A DNA stretch of 64,000 bases from Aminivibrio sp. (lineage in GTDB: Bacteria > Synergistota > Synergistia > Synergistales > Aminobacteriaceae), in contig NZ_JAESIH010000037.1 in NCBI RefSeq assembly GCF_016756745.1, positions 19,750 through 83,749 of the forward strand, read 5' to 3'. This document shows positions 1 to 9,088 of the stretch, piece by piece. A program made the position numbers and the translations under genes. Position 1 is the first letter of the stretch, and each line of letters starts with the position of its first letter. The notes under the pieces were generated by a model. The model made no database searches, was not told the DNA's origin, and saw only the letters and a program-made list of their open reading frames with translations.

Positions 1-195
1 AAAAAAGGGAAATGGGTTTCGTCTTTTGCCGGCTTCTGGCCTGCCGAAAAACCTGACTATGTCATGCTCGTGGTCATCGGGGAACCATCGAAGGGGAAAT
101 ACTACGGCGGCGATGTTGCAGCCCCGGTATTCCGCCGGATAGTGGAGGACATGTTCCAGTCCGGCCTTTTTGCCGACAGCGGATGGGGAGGATAG
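1..195 (+). CDS. ftsI: Penicillin-binding protein (FtsI/PBP2-like), C-terminal end only
   Basis: Only the last 64 codons are in the window; the gene starts upstream. The frame reads through SSFAGFWPAEKPDY, VVIGEP, YYGGDVAAPVF and ends in TAG. This is the usual tail of class B penicillin-binding transpeptidases, where the strand after the KTGT motif is followed by 'F.G..P...P.Y...V.I..P....YYGG..AAPVF'. Such enzymes cross-link septal peptidoglycan from the periplasmic side of the membrane. The position directly before murE fits ftsI in a dcw cluster. The catalytic Ser and Lys motifs lie outside the window, so FtsI versus another class B PBP cannot be settled from this piece alone. Confidence 0.85.
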   Translation, partial: KKGKWVSSFAGFWPAEKPDYVMLVVIGEPSKGKYYGGDVAAPVFRRIVEDMFQSGLFADSGWGG

Positions 196-199
196 CCAT

Positions 200-1708
200 A
201 TGCCGTTCTTGACAGCGGTACTGGATGAATTTGAAAAAAAACACGGTTCCTCACCGGTTGTCCGGAATCTTCCGTCAAATCCGCCTTTTTTGGAACAGGT
301 CACGGGAGACAGCAGGGAAGCCGTTCCCGGATCAGTATTCTGCTGTGTCAGGGGAGAAAAAAAGGACGGGCTGGATTTTGCAGCTGCTGCTGTGGAAAAG
401 GGGGCCTGCGTCCTTCTGACCGACAGGGAAATTCCTCTCTCTGTTCCCCAGCTGCTGACGACCGATGTGCGAAGGGATATGGGCAGACTTGCCTCTATCG
501 TGTACGGCTGCCCCTCCTCAAAGATGAAAATGTTCGCTGTCACCGGAACCAACGGAAAGAGCACCACTACCTGGATGATACGGCATATCCTTCAGTCCCT
601 GGGTATAAGGACCGGTCTTTTCGGAACCATTGTCTACAATGATGGAGCTGCAGAACGAGATGCAGGAAGAACCACACCGGAAAGCTATGAAATTCAGCGA
701 TCCCTGGCGTCCATGGTGAAGAACGGATGCGGAGCATGCGTCATGGAAGCGTCATCCCACGGTCTTTCCCTCGGAAGACTCGAAGGCTGCGCCTTCGACG
801 GTGCCGTCTTCACGAATCTCAGCGAGGAACATCTGGATTATCATAAAACGCTTGAAGAGTATTTTCAGGCAAAAATTCGCCTTTTTTTCGATTATATGAA
901 AGAGGGCTGGCACGGAGCTTCCAACATGGATGATCTCCACGGGAGAAGACTGCTTTCCGTTTTTCCAGGAAACCTCATTCCTTTCGGGCTCGGGGGAAAC
1001 AGCTCGAAAGACGTCAGGGGCACCATTCTTTCCGCAGCGCCTTCAGGAAACGAATTTTCGGTTCGCCTGCCGGGAAAACAGGAAGAACTGAGATTTTTTC
1101 TTCCTCTTCCGGGACGGTTCAATGTGTATAATGCTCTGGGTTCGATTGCTCTTCTTCATTCTTTTGTGGATAACCCCGAAAAGTTGGCCGCAGCGCTCAA
1201 AACCATGCCCCAGGTCCCGGGAAGACTGGAGCGGTATTATCTTTCCAGCGGGGTTTGCGTGATCATTGACTTCGCCCATACCCCTACAGCCCTGGGAAAT
1301 GTTCTTTCCGAACTTCGAAACATGTGCGCCGGAAAGCTGTGCGCCGTTTTCGGGCATGGGGGGGAGCGTTTCCAGCCGAACCGTTATTCCCTCGGCATGA
1401 CCGCCGCCCGGTACTGCGACAGGATCGTCGTCACCATGGACAACCCGAGGAGCGAGGACCCGGGTAAAATCGCGGACCAGATTTACGACGGCATTCGTGC
1501 TTCCGAAAAGGAACCGGATACGGAAATAATTCTCGACCGGAAGGCGGCAATCAGACGAGCCCTTGACGGGGCTCGGGCAGGAGACGTCGTTGCAGTAACA
1601 GGGAAGGGACCGGAGAAATATCTTGTCATCGGAAATCAGACAATTCCCTATTCAGACAAGGAAACTGTCCTTGACTGGGTGCAGGAAAGAGGCTTGACAT
1701 GGAAATGA
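200..1708 (+). CDS. murE: UDP-MurNAc-tripeptide ligase MurE
   Basis: Adds the third stem-peptide residue to UDP-MurNAc-L-Ala-D-Glu in the cytoplasm (502 aa). The ATP loop TGTNGKST is at residues 115-122, the Lys likely to be carbamylated is K225 in YFQAKIRLF, and DNPR is at 414-417. In characterised MurE enzymes DNPR goes with meso-diaminopimelate as substrate, so a DAP-type wall is inferred. I chose the ATG at 200 because GGGGAGG lies just upstream and MPFLTAVLDEF fits the family; the ATG at 170 would run into the preceding PBP gene. The 3' end overlaps murF by 10 bases. Confidence 0.96.
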   Translation: MPFLTAVLDEFEKKHGSSPVVRNLPSNPPFLEQVTGDSREAVPGSVFCCVRGEKKDGLDFAAAAVEKGACVLLTDREIPLSVPQLLTTDVRRDMGRLASIVYGCPSSKMKMFAVTGTNGKSTTTWMIRHILQSLGIRTGLFGTIVYNDGAAERDAGRTTPESYEIQRSLASMVKNGCGACVMEASSHGLSLGRLEGCAFDGAVFTNLSEEHLDYHKTLEEYFQAKIRLFFDYMKEGWHGASNMDDLHGRRLLSVFPGNLIPFGLGGNSSKDVRGTILSAAPSGNEFSVRLPGKQEELRFFLPLPGRFNVYNALGSIALLHSFVDNPEKLAAALKTMPQVPGRLERYYLSSGVCVIIDFAHTPTALGNVLSELRNMCAGKLCAVFGHGGERFQPNRYSLGMTAARYCDRIVVTMDNPRSEDPGKIADQIYDGIRASEKEPDTEIILDRKAAIRRALDGARAGDVVAVTGKGPEKYLVIGNQTIPYSDKETVLDWVQERGLTWK

Positions 1709-3084
1709 ACACTTTTTCTTTTATCGCTGAACTCGCAGGTTCCGAACTACGGGGCCCCGACGGGGTTTTCTCCGGAAGGTTCCTCGCCGACAGCAGGCTG
1801 GTCCGGAAAGGAGACGCCTTCGTGGCATTCCGGGGAGAAAACACCGATGGACACGCATTCATACCCGATGCAATTGCCCACGGAGCATCCCTGATCATCT
1901 GCGAAGATGACGGGAATATCCCTTTCTCTACCGCTTCGCTGAAGGTCAGCGACACGTACAAAGCCCTTCCCGCCATGGCGAAAAAACGGCTTGCCCTTCA
2001 TGGGAAAAAGCTGCACATCATAGCAATTACCGGAAGCGTAGGCAAAACAACCACGAGGGACTATCTTGTCAGGTGCCTGAAGACCTCTTTCAGGGTCCAT
2101 TCAGCGGAACACAGTTATAACACCCTCATCGGGTGTTCCATGACCATTCTTTCTCTTCCGGAAGATGCCGAGGTCCTCGTGCTCGAAATGGGCACCAACC
2201 ACCCCGGTGAAATAGCGGAAATGGCCCGGTTCTTCCCTCCGACCACTTCCGTGATCACGGAAGTGGCTCCGGCCCACCTTGAGGGTTTCGGTTCTGTGGA
2301 GGGAGTGCTCGAGGCAAAGATGGAGATCGCCGGATCCCCGGCTCTCAAGTCCTTTTTCTACAACGGGGACAATCCTCTTCTGGCAGGGGCTGCCTCGCGG
2401 CTTCCGGCAGAAATTGCCAGGCTCTCCGCAGGAATGGAGGAGTGTGATTATCGCATTCTCGCCCCGATTTTCACCATCGAAGGAGGGGTTCCCGAACTGT
2501 CTTTTTCCCTTGCGATCCCCGGGGATGTCCTTCACGTAAAAGCCAGGGCTTTCGGGAAACATGCGGCCTATCCCCTGGCATTTGCCGCCGGGATAAGCAC
2601 CCGGCTCGGTGTTCCCGGAGAAAAAGCCGTTGCGGCTCTCAGGGAGGCTCATTCCCTCGAAGGCAGGGGACGCATCAGAATCCTCGGTTCAGGCGCCTGC
2701 CTCATCGACGATTCCTACAATGCAAATCCGGCTTCCATGGCGTCGGTCTTGAGGGCAACTGCCGGCATCGAAAAACACCGGAAATTTGCGGTCGTCGGCG
2801 AAATGCTTGAGCTCGGGGAGAGAAGCGATGATTTCCACCGGGATCTGCTGCCTCTTCTCCGTTCTTTCGATACCGTCTGGCTTGTAGGGAAAACATGGGA
2901 AAGGATAGCCTCTTTTACCGGACCGGATGAAACACACCTTGTCCTTTGGAGCGACAGCCTTCAAAAGCTGGGAGACTGTCTCGGGAACGAACTGGGAGAA
3001 GGAGACGCCATCGTAATCAAGGGATCCCATGGCAACCGGCTCGACCGGCTTGTGGAAATCCTCTGCCGGGAGGCTTCATCATGA
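1699..3084 (+). CDS. murF: UDP-MurNAc-tripeptide:D-Ala-D-Ala ligase MurF
   Basis: Joins D-Ala-D-Ala to the UDP-MurNAc-tripeptide, the last cytoplasmic step of stem-peptide assembly. The Mur-ligase ATP loop TGSVGKTT is at residues 111-118, followed by HSAEHSYNTLIG, LEMGTNHPGE and the late motif DDSYNANPASM, all typical of MurF. Length 461 aa is normal. The start at 1699 overlaps murE and has AGGAAAGAGG upstream; a second ATG at 1705 is an alternative. It overlaps mraY by ATGA, so the genes are probably translationally coupled. Neither ddl nor murB lies in this window. Confidence 0.96.
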   Translation: MEMNTFSFIAELAGSELRGPDGVFSGRFLADSRLVRKGDAFVAFRGENTDGHAFIPDAIAHGASLIICEDDGNIPFSTASLKVSDTYKALPAMAKKRLALHGKKLHIIAITGSVGKTTTRDYLVRCLKTSFRVHSAEHSYNTLIGCSMTILSLPEDAEVLVLEMGTNHPGEIAEMARFFPPTTSVITEVAPAHLEGFGSVEGVLEAKMEIAGSPALKSFFYNGDNPLLAGAASRLPAEIARLSAGMEECDYRILAPIFTIEGGVPELSFSLAIPGDVLHVKARAFGKHAAYPLAFAAGISTRLGVPGEKAVAALREAHSLEGRGRIRILGSGACLIDDSYNANPASMASVLRATAGIEKHRKFAVVGEMLELGERSDDFHRDLLPLLRSFDTVWLVGKTWERIASFTGPDETHLVLWSDSLQKLGDCLGNELGEGDAIVIKGSHGNRLDRLVEILCREASS

Positions 3085-4037
3085 AGTTTGTTTTTATCTT
3101 TTCAGTGGTCATCATTCTCGAAATTTTCCTTCAGTCCAGGTGGATCAGCGGCCTGAACCGCCGGCAGGTTACTCTCGCCCAAAAGGTGTATGGCGTCAAA
3201 AGCCACATGGAAACCAAGTCGTCAACCCCTTCCATGGGAGGGCTCGTATTCATCGCTGCGGCTCTTGCGTCCATTCCCCTGGCCGGATGGTTTTCAGATG
3301 CTGTTCCGGGAGAACTGGCTTTTTTCTGGTTTTTCCCTTTCCTTTCCGCTGCGGTGGGATTTGCAGATGACTGGATTAAATTCAGCAAAAAGTCCAGTGA
3401 AGGGTTTCCGAGCCTGTACAAGCTCGGTGTCCAAATTCTCATCGTCCTTCCCTGGGTAATGTGGATTTCCCTTTCAAGGGGAATAAGCCTCTGGCCAGGG
3501 ATCGTTCTTTCTCCCCGGCTTGCCGTTCCCATTGCAACCTTTCTTGCAATAGGGATGCTCAATGCGGTCAATGTGACCGACGGCCTTGACGGCCTTGCAG
3601 CCGGGACATGCGTCATCTCCATGGCAGGGGCCATTCTCTGGCTCCCTCTGCGGGGGTCCGCATTTTACGGCGCCGTCGCCGGCCTCGCCGTCTGCGCTGC
3701 TTTCCTCTGGCACAATGCCTATCCTGCGAAAGTTTTCATGGGTGACGTAGGATCCCACTTCATCGCCGGCCTTATCGTCAGCACGGCGATACACGGCGAC
3801 TGCCTGATCGCCCTCATTCCCCTCGGATTTGTCTACGGGCTTGAGATTCTCTCGGTTTCCGCGCAGCTGACGGCAATTTACGGATTCAAAAAAAAGATAT
3901 TTCTCATGAGCCCCATACACCACCATTTCGAACTGCTGGGCTGGAGAGAAAACCATATCGTCACAAGGTTCTGGCTGGTTCACGGAGCCGGGCTGGCCAT
4001 CACGGCGGTCCTTCTTTCGTCATATTTCGGGAACTGA
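3081..4037 (+). CDS. mraY: Phospho-MurNAc-pentapeptide transferase MraY
   Basis: Integral membrane enzyme that transfers phospho-MurNAc-pentapeptide to undecaprenyl phosphate, making lipid I. At 318 aa it has about ten hydrophobic segments. Conserved acidic residues are visible: DD at 96-97, D167 in NVTDGLDGL and D222 in FMGDVGSH; the HHH motif is at 280-282 in SPIHHHFELLGW. The ATG at 3081 overlaps the murF stop (ATGA) and gives a membrane-anchored N-terminus; the open frame extends further upstream, but that part lies within murF. It depends on the lipid carrier whose synthase, uppS, lies at 56907. Confidence 0.96.
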   Translation: MKFVFIFSVVIILEIFLQSRWISGLNRRQVTLAQKVYGVKSHMETKSSTPSMGGLVFIAAALASIPLAGWFSDAVPGELAFFWFFPFLSAAVGFADDWIKFSKKSSEGFPSLYKLGVQILIVLPWVMWISLSRGISLWPGIVLSPRLAVPIATFLAIGMLNAVNVTDGLDGLAAGTCVISMAGAILWLPLRGSAFYGAVAGLAVCAAFLWHNAYPAKVFMGDVGSHFIAGLIVSTAIHGDCLIALIPLGFVYGLEILSVSAQLTAIYGFKKKIFLMSPIHHHFELLGWRENHIVTRFWLVHGAGLAITAVLLSSYFGN

Positions 4038-4066
4038 CATTCCCAGGTCTTTAGAGGTGTATTGCC

Positions 4067-5437
4067 ATGGAACCTGCACATGATCTTCAGGGGAAAAAAA
4101 TCACCATCATAGGATCCGGAGTCAGCGGCAAAGGTCTGGCATCTCTTGCCGCCGGGCTGGGTGCGTCTGTTTTCGTGACGGAGAGGAAACACCTGGATGA
4201 AGATGCGCGGAATCTCTTCAGGAAAAAAGGCGTTGCTTGGGAGGAGGACGGTCATTCAGACCGTGCATGCGACGCCGACCTGGTTGTAGCAGGTTCGGGC
4301 ATATCTCCTTCTGCTCCCGTGATTATCGAAGCCAGGAAAAAGGGGATACCGGTAACGGGGGAACTCGACTTTATTGCCCCGTTCCTTCGGGGGAAAGTGA
4401 TAGGCGTAACGGGAAGCAACGGGAAAAGCACAACCACGGCCCTTCTTGGCCATATGCTCTCCCGAAAAGGGTTTGCTGTTTCCATCGCAGGAAACATCGG
4501 CACCTCCCTTGCTGACTCAGCTTTCAAAGAGTGGGATTATATCGTGGTGGAGCTGAGCAGTTTCCAGCTCTACTGGAATTCCTGCCTGTCCTGCTGTGTG
4601 GCTGTCGTGACCAACCTGGCTCCGGATCACATCGACTGGCACGGAAGCTACGAGGAGTATGTACGGGCAAAGGCAAGGATCATCACCACCCAGGGAGGGT
4701 CCGGCATGGTGATTGTCCAGGAAAGGGACCGGGCTGCGCTCGGCGTCGCATCCTCCGACGAACGCATCGTATGTTTCTCGTGGAAAGGGGAATTTCCCGA
4801 CCGGTGCGAAAAGGCGATCCTTGCCGACGAAAACAGCAGGTCCGTGTATTTCCGAACCGGGAAGAACGAAGAGAAGCTTTTCGGGTTTGATGATCTTCCC
4901 CTCATCGGAAAGCACAACATCGAAAATGGTTCCATGGCGGCGGGTGTTCTTCATCTCCTCGGAGAGAACGGCATACCTGACCTTTTCTCGGGATTCGGCG
5001 GGCTGCCCCACAGGTGCGAAAAGGTCGCCCACATCGGCGGTCTTCTCTTCATTGACGACTCCAAGGGAACAAATGTAGCCTCCACGTGTACCGCTCTGAC
5101 CTCCATTGAGGGGCCGAAGGCAATCATCCTGGGAGGGCAGGGAAAAGGCGAAGATTATGCCCCCCTGGCAGAAACGGTACGAAAAGAAGCGGCCGCGGCG
5201 GTGGTAATGGGGGAGGAGCGGGGGAAAATAGCGGATGCTCTCCGGCAGGCCGGATATGACCGAATTTTTGAAGCGGAAGGAATGGAAGATGCCGTGAAAA
5301 AGGCCGTTTCCGCCCTGTCGGGGAAAGGCGTGGTTCTTCTGTCTCCCGCATGCACCAGCTGGGACATGTACCCGAACTACAAGAAAAGGGGAGAACACTT
5401 CAAGAGCATCGTCCTCTCCCTGGAGAAACGGCTATGA
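4067..5437 (+). CDS. murD: UDP-MurNAc-L-Ala:D-Glu ligase MurD
   Basis: Adds D-glutamate to UDP-MurNAc-L-Ala in the cytoplasm. The N-terminal nucleotide-sugar binding loop IIGSGVSGKG is near residue 15 and the ATP loop TGSNGKST is at 115-122. ELSSFQL, NLAPDHIDWH and the C-terminal DDSKGTNVAST follow, the last being characteristic of MurD. At 456 aa the length is typical. It starts after a 29-base gap from mraY with a weak Shine-Dalgarno (AGAGGTG) and ends in an ATGA overlap with ftsW. Confidence 0.96.
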   Translation: MEPAHDLQGKKITIIGSGVSGKGLASLAAGLGASVFVTERKHLDEDARNLFRKKGVAWEEDGHSDRACDADLVVAGSGISPSAPVIIEARKKGIPVTGELDFIAPFLRGKVIGVTGSNGKSTTTALLGHMLSRKGFAVSIAGNIGTSLADSAFKEWDYIVVELSSFQLYWNSCLSCCVAVVTNLAPDHIDWHGSYEEYVRAKARIITTQGGSGMVIVQERDRAALGVASSDERIVCFSWKGEFPDRCEKAILADENSRSVYFRTGKNEEKLFGFDDLPLIGKHNIENGSMAAGVLHLLGENGIPDLFSGFGGLPHRCEKVAHIGGLLFIDDSKGTNVASTCTALTSIEGPKAIILGGQGKGEDYAPLAETVRKEAAAAVVMGEERGKIADALRQAGYDRIFEAEGMEDAVKKAVSALSGKGVVLLSPACTSWDMYPNYKKRGEHFKSIVLSLEKRL

Positions 5438-6555
5438 GGGAAGAGACAGTCCTCCTGAGTGAATCCAGCGCACGGCGCCCCCAGGTGGATCCTTTCCTCT
5501 GGATCATCCCTCTGTTACTCGCCATTTTCGGGATCCTGATGATTTTTTCCCTGACATCCCACACGTCCCTGGAGGAGTACGGATCTCCCTTCACCCTCGG
5601 GATGAAGCAGGTTGAATGGCTGTTTGTCGGTATCGCTGGCATGATGGTGATGTACATGATTCCCTTGTCTTTTTGGAAAAAATACAGCGGTGCCATCTGG
5701 CTTTTTTCTCTTTTCCTTCTCGTTCTCACCCTTATCCCCGGGATAGGCATCAAGGCGGGTGGGGCGAGGCGGTGGATAGGTTTTGCCGGGCTCCGGTTCC
5801 AGCCGATCGAATTCCTGAACCTGGCCATTGCCGTGCATCTTTCGAGGCTCCTGAACTCGTCGGGAAAAAGGGGACTGTCGGCGTTCATTTCCATAACGGT
5901 TCCGGTTCTCTTCCTTTCGGTGGTCCCCCTTCTTTTCCAGCCGAATATCGGCGGAACCATCCTTATTTTTGCCCTTTCCATGGCAATTCATGTCCAGTGC
6001 AGAGGATGGAGCTGGCCATTTATCGCCGGTGCAGCGGGATTTCCTTTTTTCTTCATGTTCATCATCAGGGAGGGATACCGTCTCAGGAGATATATTGCCT
6101 TTCTCGATCCCTGGGAACAGCCCATGGACAGCGGTTTCCAGGTTATCCAGGGTCTCGTAGCCTTTTCCAACGGGGGTCTCTTCGGCGTAGGAGTGGGAAA
6201 GGGGCTTCAGAAACTGAATTACCTCCCCGCCGCCCACACAGACTACATCTTCGCAACCGTGGGAGAGGAGTTCGGCTTTATCGGCACCTTTTTTATCCTT
6301 TTTTTCTTCCTTATGTGGACAATACGCGCCTGTTCAGCCTACAAGAACGCTGAAGGTTTCCGGGCCACCCTTATCTGGGCCCTTACGGTTTCGGTGCTTA
6401 TTCCCCTGTTCATCAATCTCGGAGGTGTGCTCAAGCTCATGCCTCTTACAGGCATTCCTCTTCCTTTCATAAGCTACGGAGGCAGCTCCCTGCTCTTTAT
6501 GTGGGTGAAAATAGGCATCCTGATGAGAGTCTGCAGGGAGGTGTCCCTGTCATGA
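5434..6555 (+). CDS. ftsW: Septal peptidoglycan polymerase FtsW (SEDS family)
   Basis: Polytopic SEDS glycosyltransferase that polymerises lipid II at the division site together with a class B PBP (373 aa, about ten membrane segments). The family motifs HTDYIFATVGEEFG and the late ISYGGSSL are both present. I chose the ATG at 5434, which overlaps the murD stop (ATGA) and has GGAGAAACG upstream; the open frame begins earlier inside murD. The location between murD and murG is the classical ftsW position, which favours FtsW over the elongation paralogue RodA. Confidence 0.94.
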   Translation: MREETVLLSESSARRPQVDPFLWIIPLLLAIFGILMIFSLTSHTSLEEYGSPFTLGMKQVEWLFVGIAGMMVMYMIPLSFWKKYSGAIWLFSLFLLVLTLIPGIGIKAGGARRWIGFAGLRFQPIEFLNLAIAVHLSRLLNSSGKRGLSAFISITVPVLFLSVVPLLFQPNIGGTILIFALSMAIHVQCRGWSWPFIAGAAGFPFFFMFIIREGYRLRRYIAFLDPWEQPMDSGFQVIQGLVAFSNGGLFGVGVGKGLQKLNYLPAAHTDYIFATVGEEFGFIGTFFILFFFLMWTIRACSAYKNAEGFRATLIWALTVSVLIPLFINLGGVLKLMPLTGIPLPFISYGGSSLLFMWVKIGILMRVCREVSLS

Positions 6556-7646
6556 CGAAATTATGCCTTGTCGCCGGAGGAACGGGGGGGCACATCTTCC
6601 CAGCTCTTGCCTTTGCGGAATGGCTCCTGGCCTCCGGCACAGATGTTACCCTTTCCTTCGTCTGCGGCTCCAGGCCCCTGGAAAAAGAAATTTACGCTTC
6701 CAAGGGGATTGTTCCCCTGTGCCTCCCCCTTTCGGGTTCTCCGTTCGGCGCGGCGGGCATTGGTTCCAGGATTCTCAGGTGGAAGGAAACCCTTTCATCA
6801 TTCTTTGTCTTCAGAGATTTTTTACGAAAGGAGGAATGCGATTGCTGTCTTCTTTTCGGCGGCTACGTCTCCTTTGTACCGCTTCTTTCATGCCATCTTG
6901 GAGGTATCCCCCTTATCGTTCATGAACAGAATGCCGTGGCGGGAAAAGTGACCCGCCTCGCTTTCCGGCTGAAGAAAAAAATCGCCTCGGGATGGGGTGA
7001 GTGTCTTCCCTTCGCTGAAGGAACATATACTCCTACCGGAGTGCCTGTACGGTCTTTTTCTCCGCGGGATCCCGGAGAAGCCTGGCCCCGACTCGGAACA
7101 GGAAGAGCCTTTCCCCAAAAACCAATAATCGGTGTCCTGGGCGGTTCACTTATGAGCGAACGGCTGATACAATTATTGGGTTATGTGATAAGAGATGAGG
7201 TTTTGCAAAAATGTACTTTTCTTTTCCTGGGTGCATCGCAGCAAGTTCAAGCCGGTCTTTTTTCCGGGGATCGCCCGGAGAATGTGCTTTTCGTTGAGAA
7301 GCAGTGGGATATGACCGACTTTTTTTCCGTTATTGACGGAGCCGTAGCTCGGGGAGGGGCATCGACGCTTTCCGAGCTGATGCTTTGGGGAATTCCCACA
7401 GTCGTTGTTCCCTGGAAACAGGCTGCAGATAACCACCAGGAAAAAAATGCCGAATGTTTTGAAAGGATTGCCTCCGGAGAAATCTGGAGAGAAGACGAAC
7501 CTCTGGAATTCTTGAAAGAGAAGATACTGCGCGTCCTTCGAAAGGCACAAAACGTCAGGAAAGAATTTTCGGAGGGAGATGAGTCTGAACGTTTATGGCG
7601 GCTGATCTCGTCCAGTATTGGAAGGGAGATTACGAATTTTGGATAA
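6552..7646 (+). CDS. murG: Lipid II synthase MurG (GlcNAc transferase)
   Basis: Peripheral membrane GT28 enzyme that adds GlcNAc to lipid I, making lipid II. The N-terminal loop AGGTGGH is at residues 8-14, with HEQNAVAGK following. The donor-binding region has GGASTLSELMLWGIP and PWKQAADNHQ, close to the family pattern. At 364 aa the length is normal. The ATG at 6552 overlaps the ftsW stop (ATGA) with GGGAGGTG upstream. The last bases overlap the proposed murC start. Confidence 0.95.
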   Translation: MTKLCLVAGGTGGHIFPALAFAEWLLASGTDVTLSFVCGSRPLEKEIYASKGIVPLCLPLSGSPFGAAGIGSRILRWKETLSSFFVFRDFLRKEECDCCLLFGGYVSFVPLLSCHLGGIPLIVHEQNAVAGKVTRLAFRLKKKIASGWGECLPFAEGTYTPTGVPVRSFSPRDPGEAWPRLGTGRAFPQKPIIGVLGGSLMSERLIQLLGYVIRDEVLQKCTFLFLGASQQVQAGLFSGDRPENVLFVEKQWDMTDFFSVIDGAVARGGASTLSELMLWGIPTVVVPWKQAADNHQEKNAECFERIASGEIWREDEPLEFLKEKILRVLRKAQNVRKEFSEGDESERLWRLISSSIGREITNFG

Positions 7647-9060
7647 TTACATTGCAAGCTTGAAGGGTATACGCCGGATTCATCTTATGGGCATCGGTGG
7701 CGCAGGGATGAGCGGACTTGCTCTTCTTCTCGCCGAACTTGGCTACGAGGTAAGCGGCTGTGACATGAGCCACACCACCTATGTCGACAAGGTTCTTAAA
7801 GAAGAAATCGCGGTTGTTCTCGGGCATGGAAAGGCCCACATGGATAAATTCCTTCCCGAGCTTCTCGTCTACAGCAGCGCGATCCCCGAGGAGAACGAGG
7901 AAATAACCGCAGCCAGGGAGCGAGGAATCGCCGTCGCCAAAAGGGGAGAGGTCCTCAGCTGGATTTTCGACTCCCGGTTCGGCATAGGGGTTGCAGGAAC
8001 CCACGGCAAAACGACAACGTCTTCCATGATAGCCCTCATCCTGGAACAAGCCGGGCTTCATCCGACTCTCGCCATTGGCGGCGAGCTCTGCGACATCGGA
8101 GTAAACGCGAAACTCGGAGACGGTCCCTACATGGTTGCAGAACTCGACGAGAGCGACGGTTCCTTCGAGAAATTCCATCCCAACATTGCGGTAGTCACAA
8201 ATGCCGACTGGGATCATGTCAATCATTACCCTACCTTCGAAAGCGTTCTCGAGGCGTTCAGCCGATTTACATCGAACCCCAAGGACGGAGGCCTTCTCGT
8301 GCTCTGCGGAGAGGACGCGGGGTTAGGGAAAATCATGGCGGCAGGGCCCCTTCCAAGGGAAGCGGTAACCTATGGATGGGGGATGGGATGGACCTGGGGA
8401 GCCTTCGACGTGAAGCACAAACACGGCGGCGGGACCAGTTTCTCCATTGCCCACAATGGTGTCCACATTGACGACATGGAACTCTCAGTCTCGGGAGACC
8501 ATAATATTCTCAACGCTCTGGCCGCCTGTGCCGTCTCCCACACTCTGGGGATTCCCTTTACCATGATCAGGAAGACCCTGAAAGAATTCAAGGGAGCAAA
8601 AAGGCGCCTCCAGCATTTGGGACAGATCAACGGAGTCGAGGTCTATGACGATTACGGACACCACCCCAGAGAGATCGCGGCAACCCTAAGCGCCATCGGC
8701 AGGATGTTCCCGGAAAAAAGGCTTCTTGTCGCCTTCCAGCCGCACAGGTTCACCAGAACGCAGGCCCTGTACAGGGATTTCGCCTCAGTTCTCTCCACGG
8801 CTGACACGGTGTTCCTGCTGCCCGTCTACCAGGCGGACGAAGAGCCTATCGAGGGTGTTTCTTCTGCCCTTATCAATACCATTTTAAATGAAAAGAAAAA
8901 CTCGAAGAGCGTCATGTGCCGTTCTCTCGAGGAAGCGGCCTCCGAGCTCGAGAAACAGAGTATGCCCGGGGACATTGTCCTGACCATCGGAGCCGGAGAT
9001 ATTTCAAACGTGGGTGAAATGTTCATGGAAAAGGCAAGAGCGGAGGTAGTCCACGCCTGA
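7639..9060 (+). CDS. murC: UDP-MurNAc:L-alanine ligase MurC
   Basis: Catalyses the first amino-acid addition to UDP-MurNAc. The N-terminal MGIGGAGMSG loop (about residues 17-26) and the ATP loop GTHGKTTT (120-127) are intact, followed by AELDESDGSF, NADWDHVNHY and DDYGHHPREI. I prefer the TTG at 7639 because GGAAGGGAG lies about ten bases upstream and the protein then begins directly before the Rossmann strand (473 aa); a TTG at 7618 in the same frame is possible but has no good ribosome-binding site. Both choices overlap the murG 3' end. No murB follows, unlike in several dcw clusters. Confidence 0.94.
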   Translation: MDNYIASLKGIRRIHLMGIGGAGMSGLALLLAELGYEVSGCDMSHTTYVDKVLKEEIAVVLGHGKAHMDKFLPELLVYSSAIPEENEEITAARERGIAVAKRGEVLSWIFDSRFGIGVAGTHGKTTTSSMIALILEQAGLHPTLAIGGELCDIGVNAKLGDGPYMVAELDESDGSFEKFHPNIAVVTNADWDHVNHYPTFESVLEAFSRFTSNPKDGGLLVLCGEDAGLGKIMAAGPLPREAVTYGWGMGWTWGAFDVKHKHGGGTSFSIAHNGVHIDDMELSVSGDHNILNALAACAVSHTLGIPFTMIRKTLKEFKGAKRRLQHLGQINGVEVYDDYGHHPREIAATLSAIGRMFPEKRLLVAFQPHRFTRTQALYRDFASVLSTADTVFLLPVYQADEEPIEGVSSALINTILNEKKNSKSVMCRSLEEAASELEKQSMPGDIVLTIGAGDISNVGEMFMEKARAEVVHA

Positions 9061-9088
9061 CCGGTATGAAGAACACCGCCGGAAGGGT